Positions 1 to 7,913 of a stretch of DNA of 64,000 nucleotides are shown one piece after another. A model generated the notes under the pieces. The model was not told the origin of the DNA and did not search any database. It saw only the letters and a list, made by a program, of their open reading frames with translations. Source of the DNA: CAZNVB01 sp964651495 (GTDB taxonomy: Bacteria > Acidobacteriota > Aminicenantia > Aminicenantales > UBA8522); the NCBI GenBank assembly GCA_964651495.1, contig CAZYWP010000001.1, positions 14,494 through 78,493 of the forward strand, given 5' to 3'. Numbering within the stretch: position 1 is the stretch's first letter; every line of letters starts with the position of its first letter. The position numbers and the translations under genes are program-made.

Positions 1-298
1 AAATTAATACGTCCCTTTTTTATCATAAAAAATGGCGGGTGTAAACCAACAAGGCATTCCCTAAAATTGCCGATAGAAACACCCGATGGATTCTGCCCCG
101 GTTCACCCCCGGCGAGGCCCCCGAACCGTGTCACCCATCGGGTGCCAGCCCTTCATTCCAATCTCGTAAGTATCGCAACGCCTAGGGATGCTGAACCGCC
201 GCTATCGGCAATTCCGGGATATGAACTGATATCCCGGGATCGTTGACTCGACCGGGAGAATAAAGTTAGTATTCCCAGAGCAAGGGCGTGAAGCGAAA
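1..298. other. Non-coding left edge with a strong hairpin
   Basis: No convincing gene is visible before the deaminase. The clearest structure is an inverted repeat at 211-240: arms ATTCCGGGATAT and ATATCCCGGGAT around a 6-base loop, with one G-T pair. No T run follows on either strand, so it is not a typical intrinsic terminator. It could be an operator or a leader hairpin for the downstream gene. I see no clear -35/-10 pair. Confidence 0.45.
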
Positions 299-850
299 AT
301 GAGGACGGACCGAGCATCAGCAAAGCGAAAAGCGCAGGCGGATCTTCTCCGGCCGAAGGCAGTAACGTCAAGGCGAAGTCGCCTTCAGGCCCAACGAATG
401 ATGCACTTGGCCGTGGTCCAGGCATTTCTAGGGATGAGGAAGAATCGCGGTGGGCCGTTCGGCGCGGTGATCGTCAGAAACGGCCGCGTAGTCGCCCGGG
501 GGCACAATCAGGTCATCGCGACAAACGACCCCACCGCCCACGCCGAGATCGTGGCCATCAGGCGGGCCGCCGCCAGGCTCAAGAGGTTTGATTTATCCGA
601 CTGCGAGATCTACTCGACCTGCGAGCCATGCCCCATGTGTCTGGCAGCGATCTCCTGGGCTAACATTCGAACCGTTTACTACGGATGCACCAGGGAAGAC
701 GCGGAAAAAATCGGTTTCCGGGACAAGCTATTCTATGATCTGCTGGGGAAAAGGGCCTCCAGAGCCGTCAGGCGGGTCCAGGTCGGCCGCCGGGAATGCC
801 TCGGACCTTTCAGGGAATGGGAGCGCAAAAAAGACAAGATCGGGTACTAA
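299..850 (+). CDS. guaD: Guanine deaminase-like zinc deaminase
   Basis: Cytosolic zinc hydrolase of the cytidine-deaminase fold, most like bacterial guanine deaminase (guanine to xanthine, purine salvage). Visible motifs are GGPFGAVIV (from about residue 51), the zinc/catalytic HAE (81-83) and PCPMC (110-114), with a C-terminal PFREWE...Y tail resembling that of Bacillus GuaD. A tRNA adenosine deaminase (TadA) is the main alternative, but the tail and the NDPTAHAE context fit GuaD better. The start is uncertain: ATG 299 gives a very basic 33-residue leader, while ATG 398 gives about 150 residues but clips the first helix of the fold. Neither has a good ribosome binding site. The gene ends 4 bases inside the convergent membrane-protein gene, so no terminator fits between them. 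Confidence 0.82.
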   Translation: MRTDRASAKRKAQADLLRPKAVTSRRSRLQAQRMMHLAVVQAFLGMRKNRGGPFGAVIVRNGRVVARGHNQVIATNDPTAHAEIVAIRRAAARLKRFDLSDCEIYSTCEPCPMCLAAISWANIRTVYYGCTREDAEKIGFRDKLFYDLLGKRASRAVRRVQVGRRECLGPFREWERKKDKIGY

Positions 851-2400
851 TATCGAGGCGGTACGGCTTGGCCGCTGGCCGGTGAAGGGCCGGTGTATTT
901 CAGGAGGTAGAGCCGGTAGACCTCGCCGGCGACGATGGCGCGGCCGGTGGCCGTCAGTTTAGTGAGATATCCCGGTCGCTCCAGCTTGGGGTCGAGATGA
1001 AAATTGAGGAGGATGAGGCAGTCTTTCCGCTTTTTCCAAGCAAACTGCTCGGCCCGCTCCAGGATGAGTTGGGGGCTGACGTCCTGAAACCTCTTCAGGT
1101 CCCATTTCACGTACGACCCCAGCCGTTCCCCCCGGACAAAATAGACCTTCCGGCCGAGATAGCCTGAAACCGGGGTCATCAGGTAGTCCATTTCGCCCAC
1201 GATGGGCAGGTCGGCGTATCCCTTCTGCTTGATATACCCGGCGACCGCCTTGGCCTGGGAGAACGGATGGACAACATCCATCCCGGCGGCGAAGAGCCCG
1301 CCGGCGGCCTGGACGGCAAAAATCGCCGTCAGGATCCCGGATAGAACCATCGAGCCCGCCGGCCGGCGGCCCGTTTGGGCGGAGAGGACCTTTGTCGGGT
1401 CGGCGGAGCCCCGGGCCAGCCAGAGGGCGGCAATGAAAGCGAGGAACAGGTGTCCGAAGTGGCGGGCAAATCCGACGCTGCCGATATAGGTCCAGGCCAG
1501 TATCCCGGCCGTGCTCAGGCCATAAAAAGCAAGCGCGGTCCTGCTCTTCCTGAGAAGAGCGACCGCAAAAATGAGAATCAGCAGGGCAGAGGTGGCATTG
1601 ACCGGCAGGTTTGACGGCGCCTTCTCCAGAAGATTCGTGTTCCAGAAATGGAATGTCGGCCTGGGCATCGGCAGGTAGGAGCGAGGCAGAGTCCGGAGGA
1701 CGGTGCTCAGCAGGCCCGCAGCAAAAGCGGTATGGGTCTTCGAGGCCTGGTCATAGGAGGCGTCGGGTACCGGCCTCAAGTACAGGATGCAAAGAAGACC
1801 GCCGGCGCAGACCAAGAACAAAGCGGCATAGGAGACCCATTTTTTTCGCATCGACTGATCGGAGAGAACCTCCACCAACATCACGGCGCCGGCCGCAAGC
1901 GCCAGGATGAGGCCGTAGACGCTCGTGTTGGCCAGGACGAACAGGCAGGCGGCCGAGAGCAGGGGTTTTGTCGGTTCCCTGGTGAAAAAAACGCAGAAGA
2001 GAAAAAGGGAGAGCACCCCCAGGGCATAATTCCGGCTGATGATGTTGTACTCGAAAAACAGGTAATAACTGAAGATCAGCAGGACCTTCTGGACCCGGCT
2101 GAACGGGGCGAATCGAAGCACGAGCCAGGCGGAGAGCGCCGCCAGCCCGACATGGAAAAGCTGCATGGCCAGGGGGGAGCCGGTCAGGCGGCCGAGCAAA
2201 AACAGCCCGATGAACCAGGCCATGGGGTGTTTATCGTAGCGGCCCGCCCGGGCGAGGTCGCCGAAGGACATCTGCTCTTTGGCCAGGAGCCAGGCCTGGA
2301 GCTCGTCCCGCCACATCTCGTGCCGCAAGATCGTCACCAGGCTGAGCAGGATGAACAGCCCCAAAAAGAAAATGGTCAGGCGTCGCGAAAAAGGGTTCAT
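847..2400 (-). CDS. GT-C type membrane glycosyltransferase, family uncertain
   Basis: A 517-residue polytopic membrane protein with an N-terminal signal-anchor helix, then the loop WRDELQAWLLA, whose acidic D-E pair after the first helix is typical of GT-C (family 39/87-like) lipid-linked sugar transferases. About ten hydrophobic segments follow to residue ~380, and the last ~130 residues are soluble. The likely role is transfer of a sugar from a polyprenyl carrier on the outer face of the inner membrane; donor and acceptor cannot be read from sequence. The start codon overlaps the fhs stop by 4 bases (ATGA), so it is probably translationally coupled to fhs, although no functional link is obvious. 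Confidence 0.7.
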   Translation of the reverse strand: MNPFSRRLTIFFLGLFILLSLVTILRHEMWRDELQAWLLAKEQMSFGDLARAGRYDKHPMAWFIGLFLLGRLTGSPLAMQLFHVGLAALSAWLVLRFAPFSRVQKVLLIFSYYLFFEYNIISRNYALGVLSLFLFCVFFTREPTKPLLSAACLFVLANTSVYGLILALAAGAVMLVEVLSDQSMRKKWVSYAALFLVCAGGLLCILYLRPVPDASYDQASKTHTAFAAGLLSTVLRTLPRSYLPMPRPTFHFWNTNLLEKAPSNLPVNATSALLILIFAVALLRKSRTALAFYGLSTAGILAWTYIGSVGFARHFGHLFLAFIAALWLARGSADPTKVLSAQTGRRPAGSMVLSGILTAIFAVQAAGGLFAAGMDVVHPFSQAKAVAGYIKQKGYADLPIVGEMDYLMTPVSGYLGRKVYFVRGERLGSYVKWDLKRFQDVSPQLILERAEQFAWKKRKDCLILLNFHLDPKLERPGYLTKLTATGRAIVAGEVYRLYLLKYTGPSPASGQAVPPRY

Positions 2401-4070
2401 GAAAGCCCGGTGATCTCGCCCTCATCCGTCACATCGACTCTCTCGGCGGCGGGAGAGTTCGGCAGGCCGGGCATGGTCATGATGTCGCCGCAATAGACGA
2501 CGACAAACCCCGCGCCGGCGCTGAGCGAGACGTCGGTCACGATGAGGGTGAACCCAGCGGGACGGCCGAGCGCTTCATCGTCAGCGGAGAGCGAATACTG
2601 TGTCTTGGCGATGCAGACGGGGAGATTACGGAACCCGTCGTCCTCCATCCGCAGGATTTTGCGCCGGACCTTTCCCTCCATGGCCACGCCGGAGGCTCCA
2701 TAGATCTTCTTGGCCACGGCCTCGATCTTCTCGACCAGGGAGAGGTCGAGCGGATAGAGGAATTTGAAGTTGTTCTTTTCTTCGTCCAGGGCTTTCATCA
2801 CCTCCCTGGCCAATTCCGTTCCTCCTTCCCCGCCCTGGCCATAGACGTCGCTTAAGGCCGCCCGCGCCTTCTCGGCCCGGCAGAGGGTGAGGAATCTCTC
2901 GACCTCTTTGTCCGTGTCATCGGGGAATTTGTTCAGGGCGACGACAAACGGAACACCGAAAAGCCGGAGGTTTTCGATGTGCTTCCTCAAGTTTTCGAAT
3001 CCCTTCTCCACCGCTCCGGCATCGGCGGCCTTGACGTCTGTCAATTTCACTCCGCCGTGCAGCTTGAGGGCCCGCAGCGTCGCCACCAAGACGCAGCCGT
3101 CCGGGGGCGGGATGTGACCGGTGCGGACGACGATGTCGAAAAACTTCTCCGCGCCCAGGTCGGAGGCGAACCCGGTCTCCGTGACCACAAAATCCGCCAG
3201 GCTGAGGGCCAGGCGTGTGGCGATCACCGAATTGGTGCCGTGGGCGATGTTGGCGAACGGGCCGCCGTGGATGAGCGCAGGCGTCCCCTCCAGAGTCTGG
3301 ACAAGGTTGGGCTTCATGGCGTCTTTGAGGAGAGCGGCCATGGCGCCTTCCGCTTTGATCTGGCTGGCGAAGACCGGTTTGTTTTCGGATGAATATCCGA
3401 TGACGACCCGGCCGAGCCTTTCTCTGAGCTCGTGCAGGTCGGCCGAAAGGCAGAGAATGGCCATGACCTCGGAGGCGGCCGTGATGTCGAACCCGGTTTC
3501 ACGGGCGATCCCGCGCAGGGGGCCGCCGATGCCGACCACGACATCGCGGAGCACGCGGTCATCCATGTCCATGACCCTCTTCCAGGTGATGGTCCGGCAG
3601 TCGATCAGGCCGCAGACGCCGTCGAAATGAAGGCGGTTATCGACCATGGCCGCCAGCAGGTTGTGCGCCGCCGTCACGGCGTGGATGTCGCCGGTGAAGT
3701 GGAGGTTGATCTCGTCACGCGGGGCGACCTGGGCGTGCCCTCCGCCCGTCGCGCCGCCCTTCAGCCCGAAAACGGGGCCGAGGGAGGGCTCGCGCAGGGC
3801 CGCGATGGCGCTTTTGTCCAGGCGGCCGAAGGCGTCGGCCAGGCCGATGGCCGTCGTTGTCTTCCCCTCGCCGGCCGGCGTCGGCGTCATGGCCGTGACC
3901 ATGATGAGATTTCCCCTTTTGGGCAGCTCCTTGATGGGCCTCGGCCAGAGGATCTTCGCCTTATAGGAGCCGTACTTTTCCAGACATTCCGCGGGAATTC
4001 CGGCCCGCGCGGCAATTTCTTCGATCGGTTTCATCGGGTATTGCTTGGCGATTTCTCTGTCATCCGTCAT
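2397..4070 (-). CDS. fhs: Formate-tetrahydrofolate ligase
   Basis: Cytosolic ATP-dependent ligase joining formate to tetrahydrofolate to give 10-formyl-THF for one-carbon metabolism (purines, formyl-Met-tRNA, acetogenic or reverse C1 flux). The full ~557-residue length matches the family. Visible are the P-loop TPAGEGKTTT near residue 67, REPSLGPVFGLKGGATGGG, and NLHFTGDIHAV. ATG at 4070 is chosen over the in-frame GTG at 4076 because GGAGGT at 4075-4080 lies 4 bases before the ATG and would overlap the GTG. It is first in a two-gene unit with the downstream glycosyltransferase (4-base overlap). No folD or other C1 gene is adjacent. Confidence 0.95.
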   Translation of the reverse strand: MTDDREIAKQYPMKPIEEIAARAGIPAECLEKYGSYKAKILWPRPIKELPKRGNLIMVTAMTPTPAGEGKTTTAIGLADAFGRLDKSAIAALREPSLGPVFGLKGGATGGGHAQVAPRDEINLHFTGDIHAVTAAHNLLAAMVDNRLHFDGVCGLIDCRTITWKRVMDMDDRVLRDVVVGIGGPLRGIARETGFDITAASEVMAILCLSADLHELRERLGRVVIGYSSENKPVFASQIKAEGAMAALLKDAMKPNLVQTLEGTPALIHGGPFANIAHGTNSVIATRLALSLADFVVTETGFASDLGAEKFFDIVVRTGHIPPPDGCVLVATLRALKLHGGVKLTDVKAADAGAVEKGFENLRKHIENLRLFGVPFVVALNKFPDDTDKEVERFLTLCRAEKARAALSDVYGQGGEGGTELAREVMKALDEEKNNFKFLYPLDLSLVEKIEAVAKKIYGASGVAMEGKVRRKILRMEDDGFRNLPVCIAKTQYSLSADDEALGRPAGFTLIVTDVSLSAGAGFVVVYCGDIMTMPGLPNSPAAERVDVTDEGEITGLS

Positions 4071-4143
4071 GGCCACCTCCCGCCTCTGAGTTTATCCAGA
4101 ATTTATCGGCGACACAATACCTATCACCGATTCCTCCGGACTC

Positions 4144-4881
4144 TCAGCCGGGATGCAGGAATTGGAACTCATACTCCTCGATCAGGCCGTGGTCGGAGAA
4201 GCTGAAAAAACAGTTGTTTCCGATGATGATGTGATCTAGCACCTTGATCTGCATCAATCTGGCCGCGCCGACCAGGTCCCTGGTGATTTCTTTATCGCAG
4301 AGAGACGGCTCCGGGTCCCCGGACGGATGGTTATGGACGAAGATCAACGAGGAAGCCTCGAAGCGCAGCGCGTCTTTGATGATCTCCCGGGGGTAAACGG
4401 CGCTCGAATCGACAGTGCCTTCAAAGAGGGTCTTTTCCTCGAGGATCTGGTTTTTCGCGTCCAGGAAAAGGACCTTGAACTTCTCTCTTTTCAGGTCGCG
4501 GAGGGCATGGTAGAGGTAATCAAACACCTCCCGAGAGGAGCGGCAATACGGCCGGCTCATCATCCTCTCCCGGAGAAACCGGCGCGAGACCTCCTGGACG
4601 AACTTGAGGCCGAAGACATTGTGCGGGCCGATGCCCCTGATTCTCTGGAGGTCGAGCGGGCTGGCTTCGAGCACCCCGCCAAGGGTTTTGAACTCCCTGA
4701 GCGCTTCCTTAGCCTGCCTTTTACAGTCCCGCCGGGGAGTGCCCAGCGCCAGGAGAAGCTCGATGATCTCATACTCCAGAAAACCATCCAGCCCGCCCTG
4801 AAGAAACTTCTCCCTGAGGCGGTGCCGGTGCCCCAGATGTCTGTTCTTGTACTCCCTTTGGGGTCGAAACTCGTTGTTCAT
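4144..4881 (-). CDS. radC: RadC/JAMM family DNA repair-like protein
   Basis: RadC-family protein (JAB1/MPN metalloprotease fold); the true function in bacteria is unsettled despite the DNA-repair name. The N-terminal part carries a helix-hairpin-helix-like RIRGIGPHNVFGLK. The C-terminal JAMM metal site is visible as VHNHPSGDPEPS followed by CD. Start ATG 4881 (245 residues, MNNEF) is preferred because homology starts at RHRLREKFL just after it. The longer reading from 5007 would overlap the upstream gene by 26 bases with a low-complexity, unconserved leader. No clear Shine-Dalgarno is seen at 4881. The gene ends about 70 bases before fhs on the same strand. Confidence 0.85.
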   Translation of the reverse strand: MNNEFRPQREYKNRHLGHRHRLREKFLQGGLDGFLEYEIIELLLALGTPRRDCKRQAKEALREFKTLGGVLEASPLDLQRIRGIGPHNVFGLKFVQEVSRRFLRERMMSRPYCRSSREVFDYLYHALRDLKREKFKVLFLDAKNQILEEKTLFEGTVDSSAVYPREIIKDALRFEASSLIFVHNHPSGDPEPSLCDKEITRDLVGAARLMQIKVLDHIIIGNNCFFSFSDHGLIEEYEFQFLHPG

Positions 4882-4981
4882 GACGACACTAAATGGACGA
4901 ACGAAAGGGGAAAAATTTCGCAATACCGGGGTGGCGGATGCGGGCGACGTCGGCGATTGGCCCGGGTTTGCGGGCGATAAT

Positions 4982-6028
4982 TCAGTCTCGAGGAGAGTCC
5001 TCTTCAAGAGCTTCGCGGATCGCGATGACCTTTTCCGGGAGAATATCGTATGGAAGGATGCCCGTGCCCATCAAGAAGCGCGGGTGTCTCCGGCCGACGG
5101 CGAGGACCTCGCGGACTTTTGCTTTGATCAGGGCGATCGGCTGAGCGGCGAGCAGAGCGGGGGGTAGGTTGGCCCGGAGCAGGACTGGCTCGTCCTTCAG
5201 CCGCTCGACAAAAAACTCGAGGTCGGCTTTATAATCGCACAACACGTTGTTCGTTCCCGTTTCCAGGATCTCCTCCAGCAGCACCGTCGTATCGCCTCCC
5301 ATAATGTAGGGAACGAGCGGCAGGCCGAGCTCCCGGCGGAAATACCGAACCACCCCTGCGGTCGGCCGCAGGATGATTCTCCGGTAGAGCTCGGGATAAG
5401 TCATCGGGGGCGAGGCATGCGAATCAAAGAGGATGACCCCCAGCCCATTCTCCGCGAATGCCCTGCCATAGGCTTTAACCATCTCGCCGCAAAAGGCCAG
5501 GAGATCCTTCACCCAGGCCGCCTGGTCGAGCATGGCAATCAGAATGTCCCCGGGGCCTACAAGCTCACTGGCGATGGAAAAAGGCGCGCTCAGGGCGCCG
5601 CGTACGATTCTCTCCCGGCCAAACCGCTCCTGGATGCGGCGTCCGACCTCGAGATGAAGGGGCATGCGGCCGTGCATCCGGGGGTCGGGAAGCCAAAGCC
5701 GGGAAATATCGTCGCCGACCCGCAGGACCCTTCCCGTCACGGCCGGAACGTCATTCGACTCCGGGTAGGTCACTTCGCAGCCCGCCGCTTCCGCCTCCAC
5801 GTTGTAGACATCACAGCCGATGACGAGCAGGTCGGGGTCGTATAGTCCCACTTCCGCAGTGACCGCCCGCTCGAAAAGGCCCACATCCCGGCACATCTCC
5901 GACGGCCGCACACCGATGAGGGCAGCCTTGTGCTCGTAGACGGCGGGGCAGAAGGGAGTCCGGTCAACGGGTTTGCCATGAAGAAAGGCTTCAATCCGCT
6001 GGCGGGGAGTCATCCGAAGAGCCGACAT
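4982..6028 (-). CDS. URO-D superfamily protein (not HemE)
   Basis: A 348-residue TIM-barrel protein of the uroporphyrinogen decarboxylase/cobalamin methyltransferase superfamily, opening with the typical MTPRQRIEAFLHGKPVDRTPF. It lacks the RPxWxMRQAGRY signature of true HemE, so heme synthesis is unlikely. At the place where MtaA/MtbA-type methyltransferases bind zinc with H-x-C, this protein reads PYIMGGDTT, without His or Cys, so a zinc-activated methyl transfer is also doubtful. The substrate is unknown. A second URO-D-like gene at 59349-60509 is only distantly similar. No corrinoid protein is nearby. Confidence 0.75.
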   Translation of the reverse strand: MSALRMTPRQRIEAFLHGKPVDRTPFCPAVYEHKAALIGVRPSEMCRDVGLFERAVTAEVGLYDPDLLVIGCDVYNVEAEAAGCEVTYPESNDVPAVTGRVLRVGDDISRLWLPDPRMHGRMPLHLEVGRRIQERFGRERIVRGALSAPFSIASELVGPGDILIAMLDQAAWVKDLLAFCGEMVKAYGRAFAENGLGVILFDSHASPPMTYPELYRRIILRPTAGVVRYFRRELGLPLVPYIMGGDTTVLLEEILETGTNNVLCDYKADLEFFVERLKDEPVLLRANLPPALLAAQPIALIKAKVREVLAVGRRHPRFLMGTGILPYDILPEKVIAIREALEEDSPRD

Positions 6029-6201
6029 CGCCCCAACTTTTTAGCACAGCCCCGGCCGGCTGTCAAAATTCCGACCGCCGCCCGTCTCGATTTTTATAAA
6101 CCCATGTAAAATTAGTTTACAGCCGCGGGCGACGGGGGGAGGATGTTGTTCGGGGCGCTCTTCTATCTTATTGATATTTCTCAAATTAATGGCTCCCGAT
6201 T

Positions 6202-6218
6202 TGGCATACAAATTGCTA
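6202..6218 (+). promoter_or_regulatory. Candidate sigma-54 (-24/-12) promoter
   Basis: TGGCATA-CAAA-TTGCTA places the invariant GG (6203-6204) exactly 12 bases from GC (6215-6216), the sigma-54 spacing. The transcript would start near 6228, about 80 bases before the ECF sigma gene. The same TGGCATA-N4-TTGC pattern occurs before the VWFA gene and the prepilin gene in this window. No activator gene or enhancer site was identified. Confidence 0.6.
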
Positions 6219-6307
6219 CCTCTTTGGTCGGCAAGCAAAACAGAAACGGCCCCAGGGCGAGCCAGGAATAAATCCCGGCGTCAATTGTATAAAGGACGGG
6301 AGCGCAA

Positions 6308-6880
6308 ATGAGGCCTGATAATGAGATTGATCGAAACCTCATAGCGAGAGCTAAGAAGGGAGACATGGACGCTTTCGAGACGCTGGTCAGGAAATACCAG
6401 AGATTCATCTACATTCTCTGCCACCGGATCACGGGGGCTCACCAGACGGCGGATGACCTCTCCCAGGAGACCTTTCTCAAGGCCTATGTTGCGCTCCCTC
6501 ACTTTATCGACGGCTATGACTTTTATCCGTGGATCCGCAGGATTGCCCTCAACAACTGCTTCAACTTCCTGAAGAAATGGAAAAGGGAAAAGCCGTTCGC
6601 CGAGGAGGAAAAGGTGGCCCAGCACAATTCGATGTCCTCGCCCCATGAATCTCCCCCCGACGCCGTGGAGAGGGGCGAAATGGAACGCAAATTCAAAGAA
6701 GCGTTCAAAACGCTCCCTCCAGACCAGAAAGTGATTTTTTCTCTCCGCGCCTTCGAGAACATGAGCTACGCGGAGATCGCCCAAACACTGCATATCCCCG
6801 CGGGTACGGTGATGTCCCGTCTCAACCGGGCCAGGAGAAAGCTCAAGGTCCACATGGCCGACTACCTGAGGAGAGGCTGA
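6308..6880 (+). CDS. ECF sigma factor (RpoE-like)
   Basis: A 190-residue extracytoplasmic-function sigma factor. Region 2 is visible as FETLVRKYQRFIYILCHRITG...DDLSQETFLKAY (residues ~21-62), followed by FYPWIRRIALNNCFNFLKK. Region 4 is LPPDQKVIFSLRAFENMSYAEIAQTLHIPAGTVMSRLNRAR (~140-180). GGGAG lies 6 bases before the ATG. Its stop overlaps by one base (TGATG) the start of a gene whose N-terminal domain is a zinc anti-sigma domain, so the two are almost certainly co-translated partners. A sigma-54-type promoter lies upstream, implying expression needs an activator. Target promoters are unknown. Confidence 0.92.
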   Translation: MRPDNEIDRNLIARAKKGDMDAFETLVRKYQRFIYILCHRITGAHQTADDLSQETFLKAYVALPHFIDGYDFYPWIRRIALNNCFNFLKKWKREKPFAEEEKVAQHNSMSSPHESPPDAVERGEMERKFKEAFKTLPPDQKVIFSLRAFENMSYAEIAQTLHIPAGTVMSRLNRARRKLKVHMADYLRRG

Positions 6881-7872
6881 TGAGACACCGGAGAATCGAA
6901 GACCTCCTGGGCGCCTATCTCGACAACGAATTGAAGGAAAAGGAAAGGAAGATCGTCGCCGAGCACCTGCGCACCTGCCGCGAGTGCCGGCAGGAACTCG
7001 AACTCCTGAAAAAACTGGATGAATTCGCGCGGTCGCTCTCCCCGGCCCCCCAGACGGATGCGTACTGGGAGGCGTTCCCGGCCAGGGTCAAAACCGCCGT
7101 CAGGAAGCGGCTGTCCCCGTCCCGGGAAAAGGAGGCCGCCATGTTTCAAGACTCTTTTATCGTGGCCGAAAAGAACGTGAAACTGAAAGCGGTGGTGTTT
7201 CCGCTGTCGCTGGCGGCTCATCTTATCATCATCTCTCTGCTGATCGTCCTTCCGCTGATGAACCCGGGCGGTCTGCCCGAGGTTCAAGTCTATAGTGCCT
7301 TTCTCGCTCCCCCGCCCCCACCGCCTCCTCCACCTCCGCCTCCGGCTAAGAAGCGGTCGAGCTCCCAGGCTAAGACCAGGATTAAACCCGTCCAGGCACA
7401 GACGACGGTCGAACCTGGCCGGCTCGTCGCTCCCGTCGAGATCCCGGAAGAGATCGCCGATGAGCAGGTCTCCGATTTCGGGGTCGAAGGCGGCGTCGAA
7501 GGTGGGGTGGAAGGCGGTGTCGTGGGCGGTGTCTTAGGGGGTGTAGTGGGAGGAGTCCTCGGCGGAGTCGTCGGTGAGGTCGAAGCGCCGATCAGAGCCC
7601 TGGGCGAGATCAAGCCGCCGCGGCTGGTCAAACGGGTCGAACCGATCTATCCCGAGATCGCCCGGCAGGCCAGGGTCGAGGGCATCGTCATCCTCGACGC
7701 GATAACGGACATTTACGGGCGGGTGCAGAGCGTCAAAGTGCTGCGTTCCATCCCGCTCCTCGACCAGGCGGCGATCGATGCGGTGCGCCAGTGGATCTAT
7801 GAGCCGATGATCATCAACGGCCGCCCCAGGGGCGTCATCTTCACCGTGACGGTCACCTTCCAGCTGAGATAA
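6880..7872 (+). CDS. Anti-sigma zinc-finger domain fused to TonB
   Basis: A 330-residue chimera. Residues ~1-85 form a zf-HC2 anti-sigma domain with the zinc motif EHLRTCREC, facing the sigma factor encoded one base upstream. One hydrophobic segment (KAVVFPLSLAAHLIIISLLIVL, ~100-125, read in two parts) crosses the inner membrane. The periplasmic part has a run of 12 prolines (~143-154), a Lys/Arg-rich stretch, a Gly-Val repeat tract (~201-234), and a full TonB C-terminal domain (YPEIARQARVEGIVILDA...IYEPMIINGRP) reaching the end. TonB normally energises outer-membrane receptors. The fusion suggests that envelope or receptor state is passed directly to the sigma factor, which is inference. Met88 (7141) has its own good ribosome binding site, so free TonB might also be made. 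Confidence 0.85.
   Translation: MRHRRIEDLLGAYLDNELKEKERKIVAEHLRTCRECRQELELLKKLDEFARSLSPAPQTDAYWEAFPARVKTAVRKRLSPSREKEAAMFQDSFIVAEKNVKLKAVVFPLSLAAHLIIISLLIVLPLMNPGGLPEVQVYSAFLAPPPPPPPPPPPPAKKRSSSQAKTRIKPVQAQTTVEPGRLVAPVEIPEEIADEQVSDFGVEGGVEGGVEGGVVGGVLGGVVGGVLGGVVGEVEAPIRALGEIKPPRLVKRVEPIYPEIARQARVEGIVILDAITDIYGRVQSVKVLRSIPLLDQAAIDAVRQWIYEPMIINGRPRGVIFTVTVTFQLR
7131..7143 (+). promoter_or_regulatory. Internal ribosome binding site and ATG within the anti-sigma/TonB gene
   Basis: GGAGG at 7131-7135 lies 5 bases before an in-frame ATG at 7141. Initiation there would give a 243-residue protein starting MFQDSFIVAEKN, just before the transmembrane segment, which is the usual layout of a stand-alone TonB. 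The anti-sigma domain would be omitted. Confidence 0.45.
7482..7581 (+). repeat. Gly-Val coding minisatellite in TonB
   Basis: A roughly 100-base tract made of degenerate 12-base units coding for Gly-Gly-Val-X repeats (X = Glu, Val or Leu). It sits between the Pro-rich stalk and the TonB C-terminal domain, so it probably sets the length or flexibility of the periplasmic spacer. Being repetitive, its copy number could vary between strains or be misassembled. Confidence 0.6.
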
Positions 7873-7913
7873 CGGCCCGGCAAATCTCTATTTCTCTCAG
7901 GGCTATTTTCCTG

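Noticed and set aside
7480..7581. Possible CRISPR or tandem DNA repeat
   Set aside because: The periodicity is 12 bases and follows the Gly-Val protein repeat; there are no spacers. No CRISPR array is present in the window.
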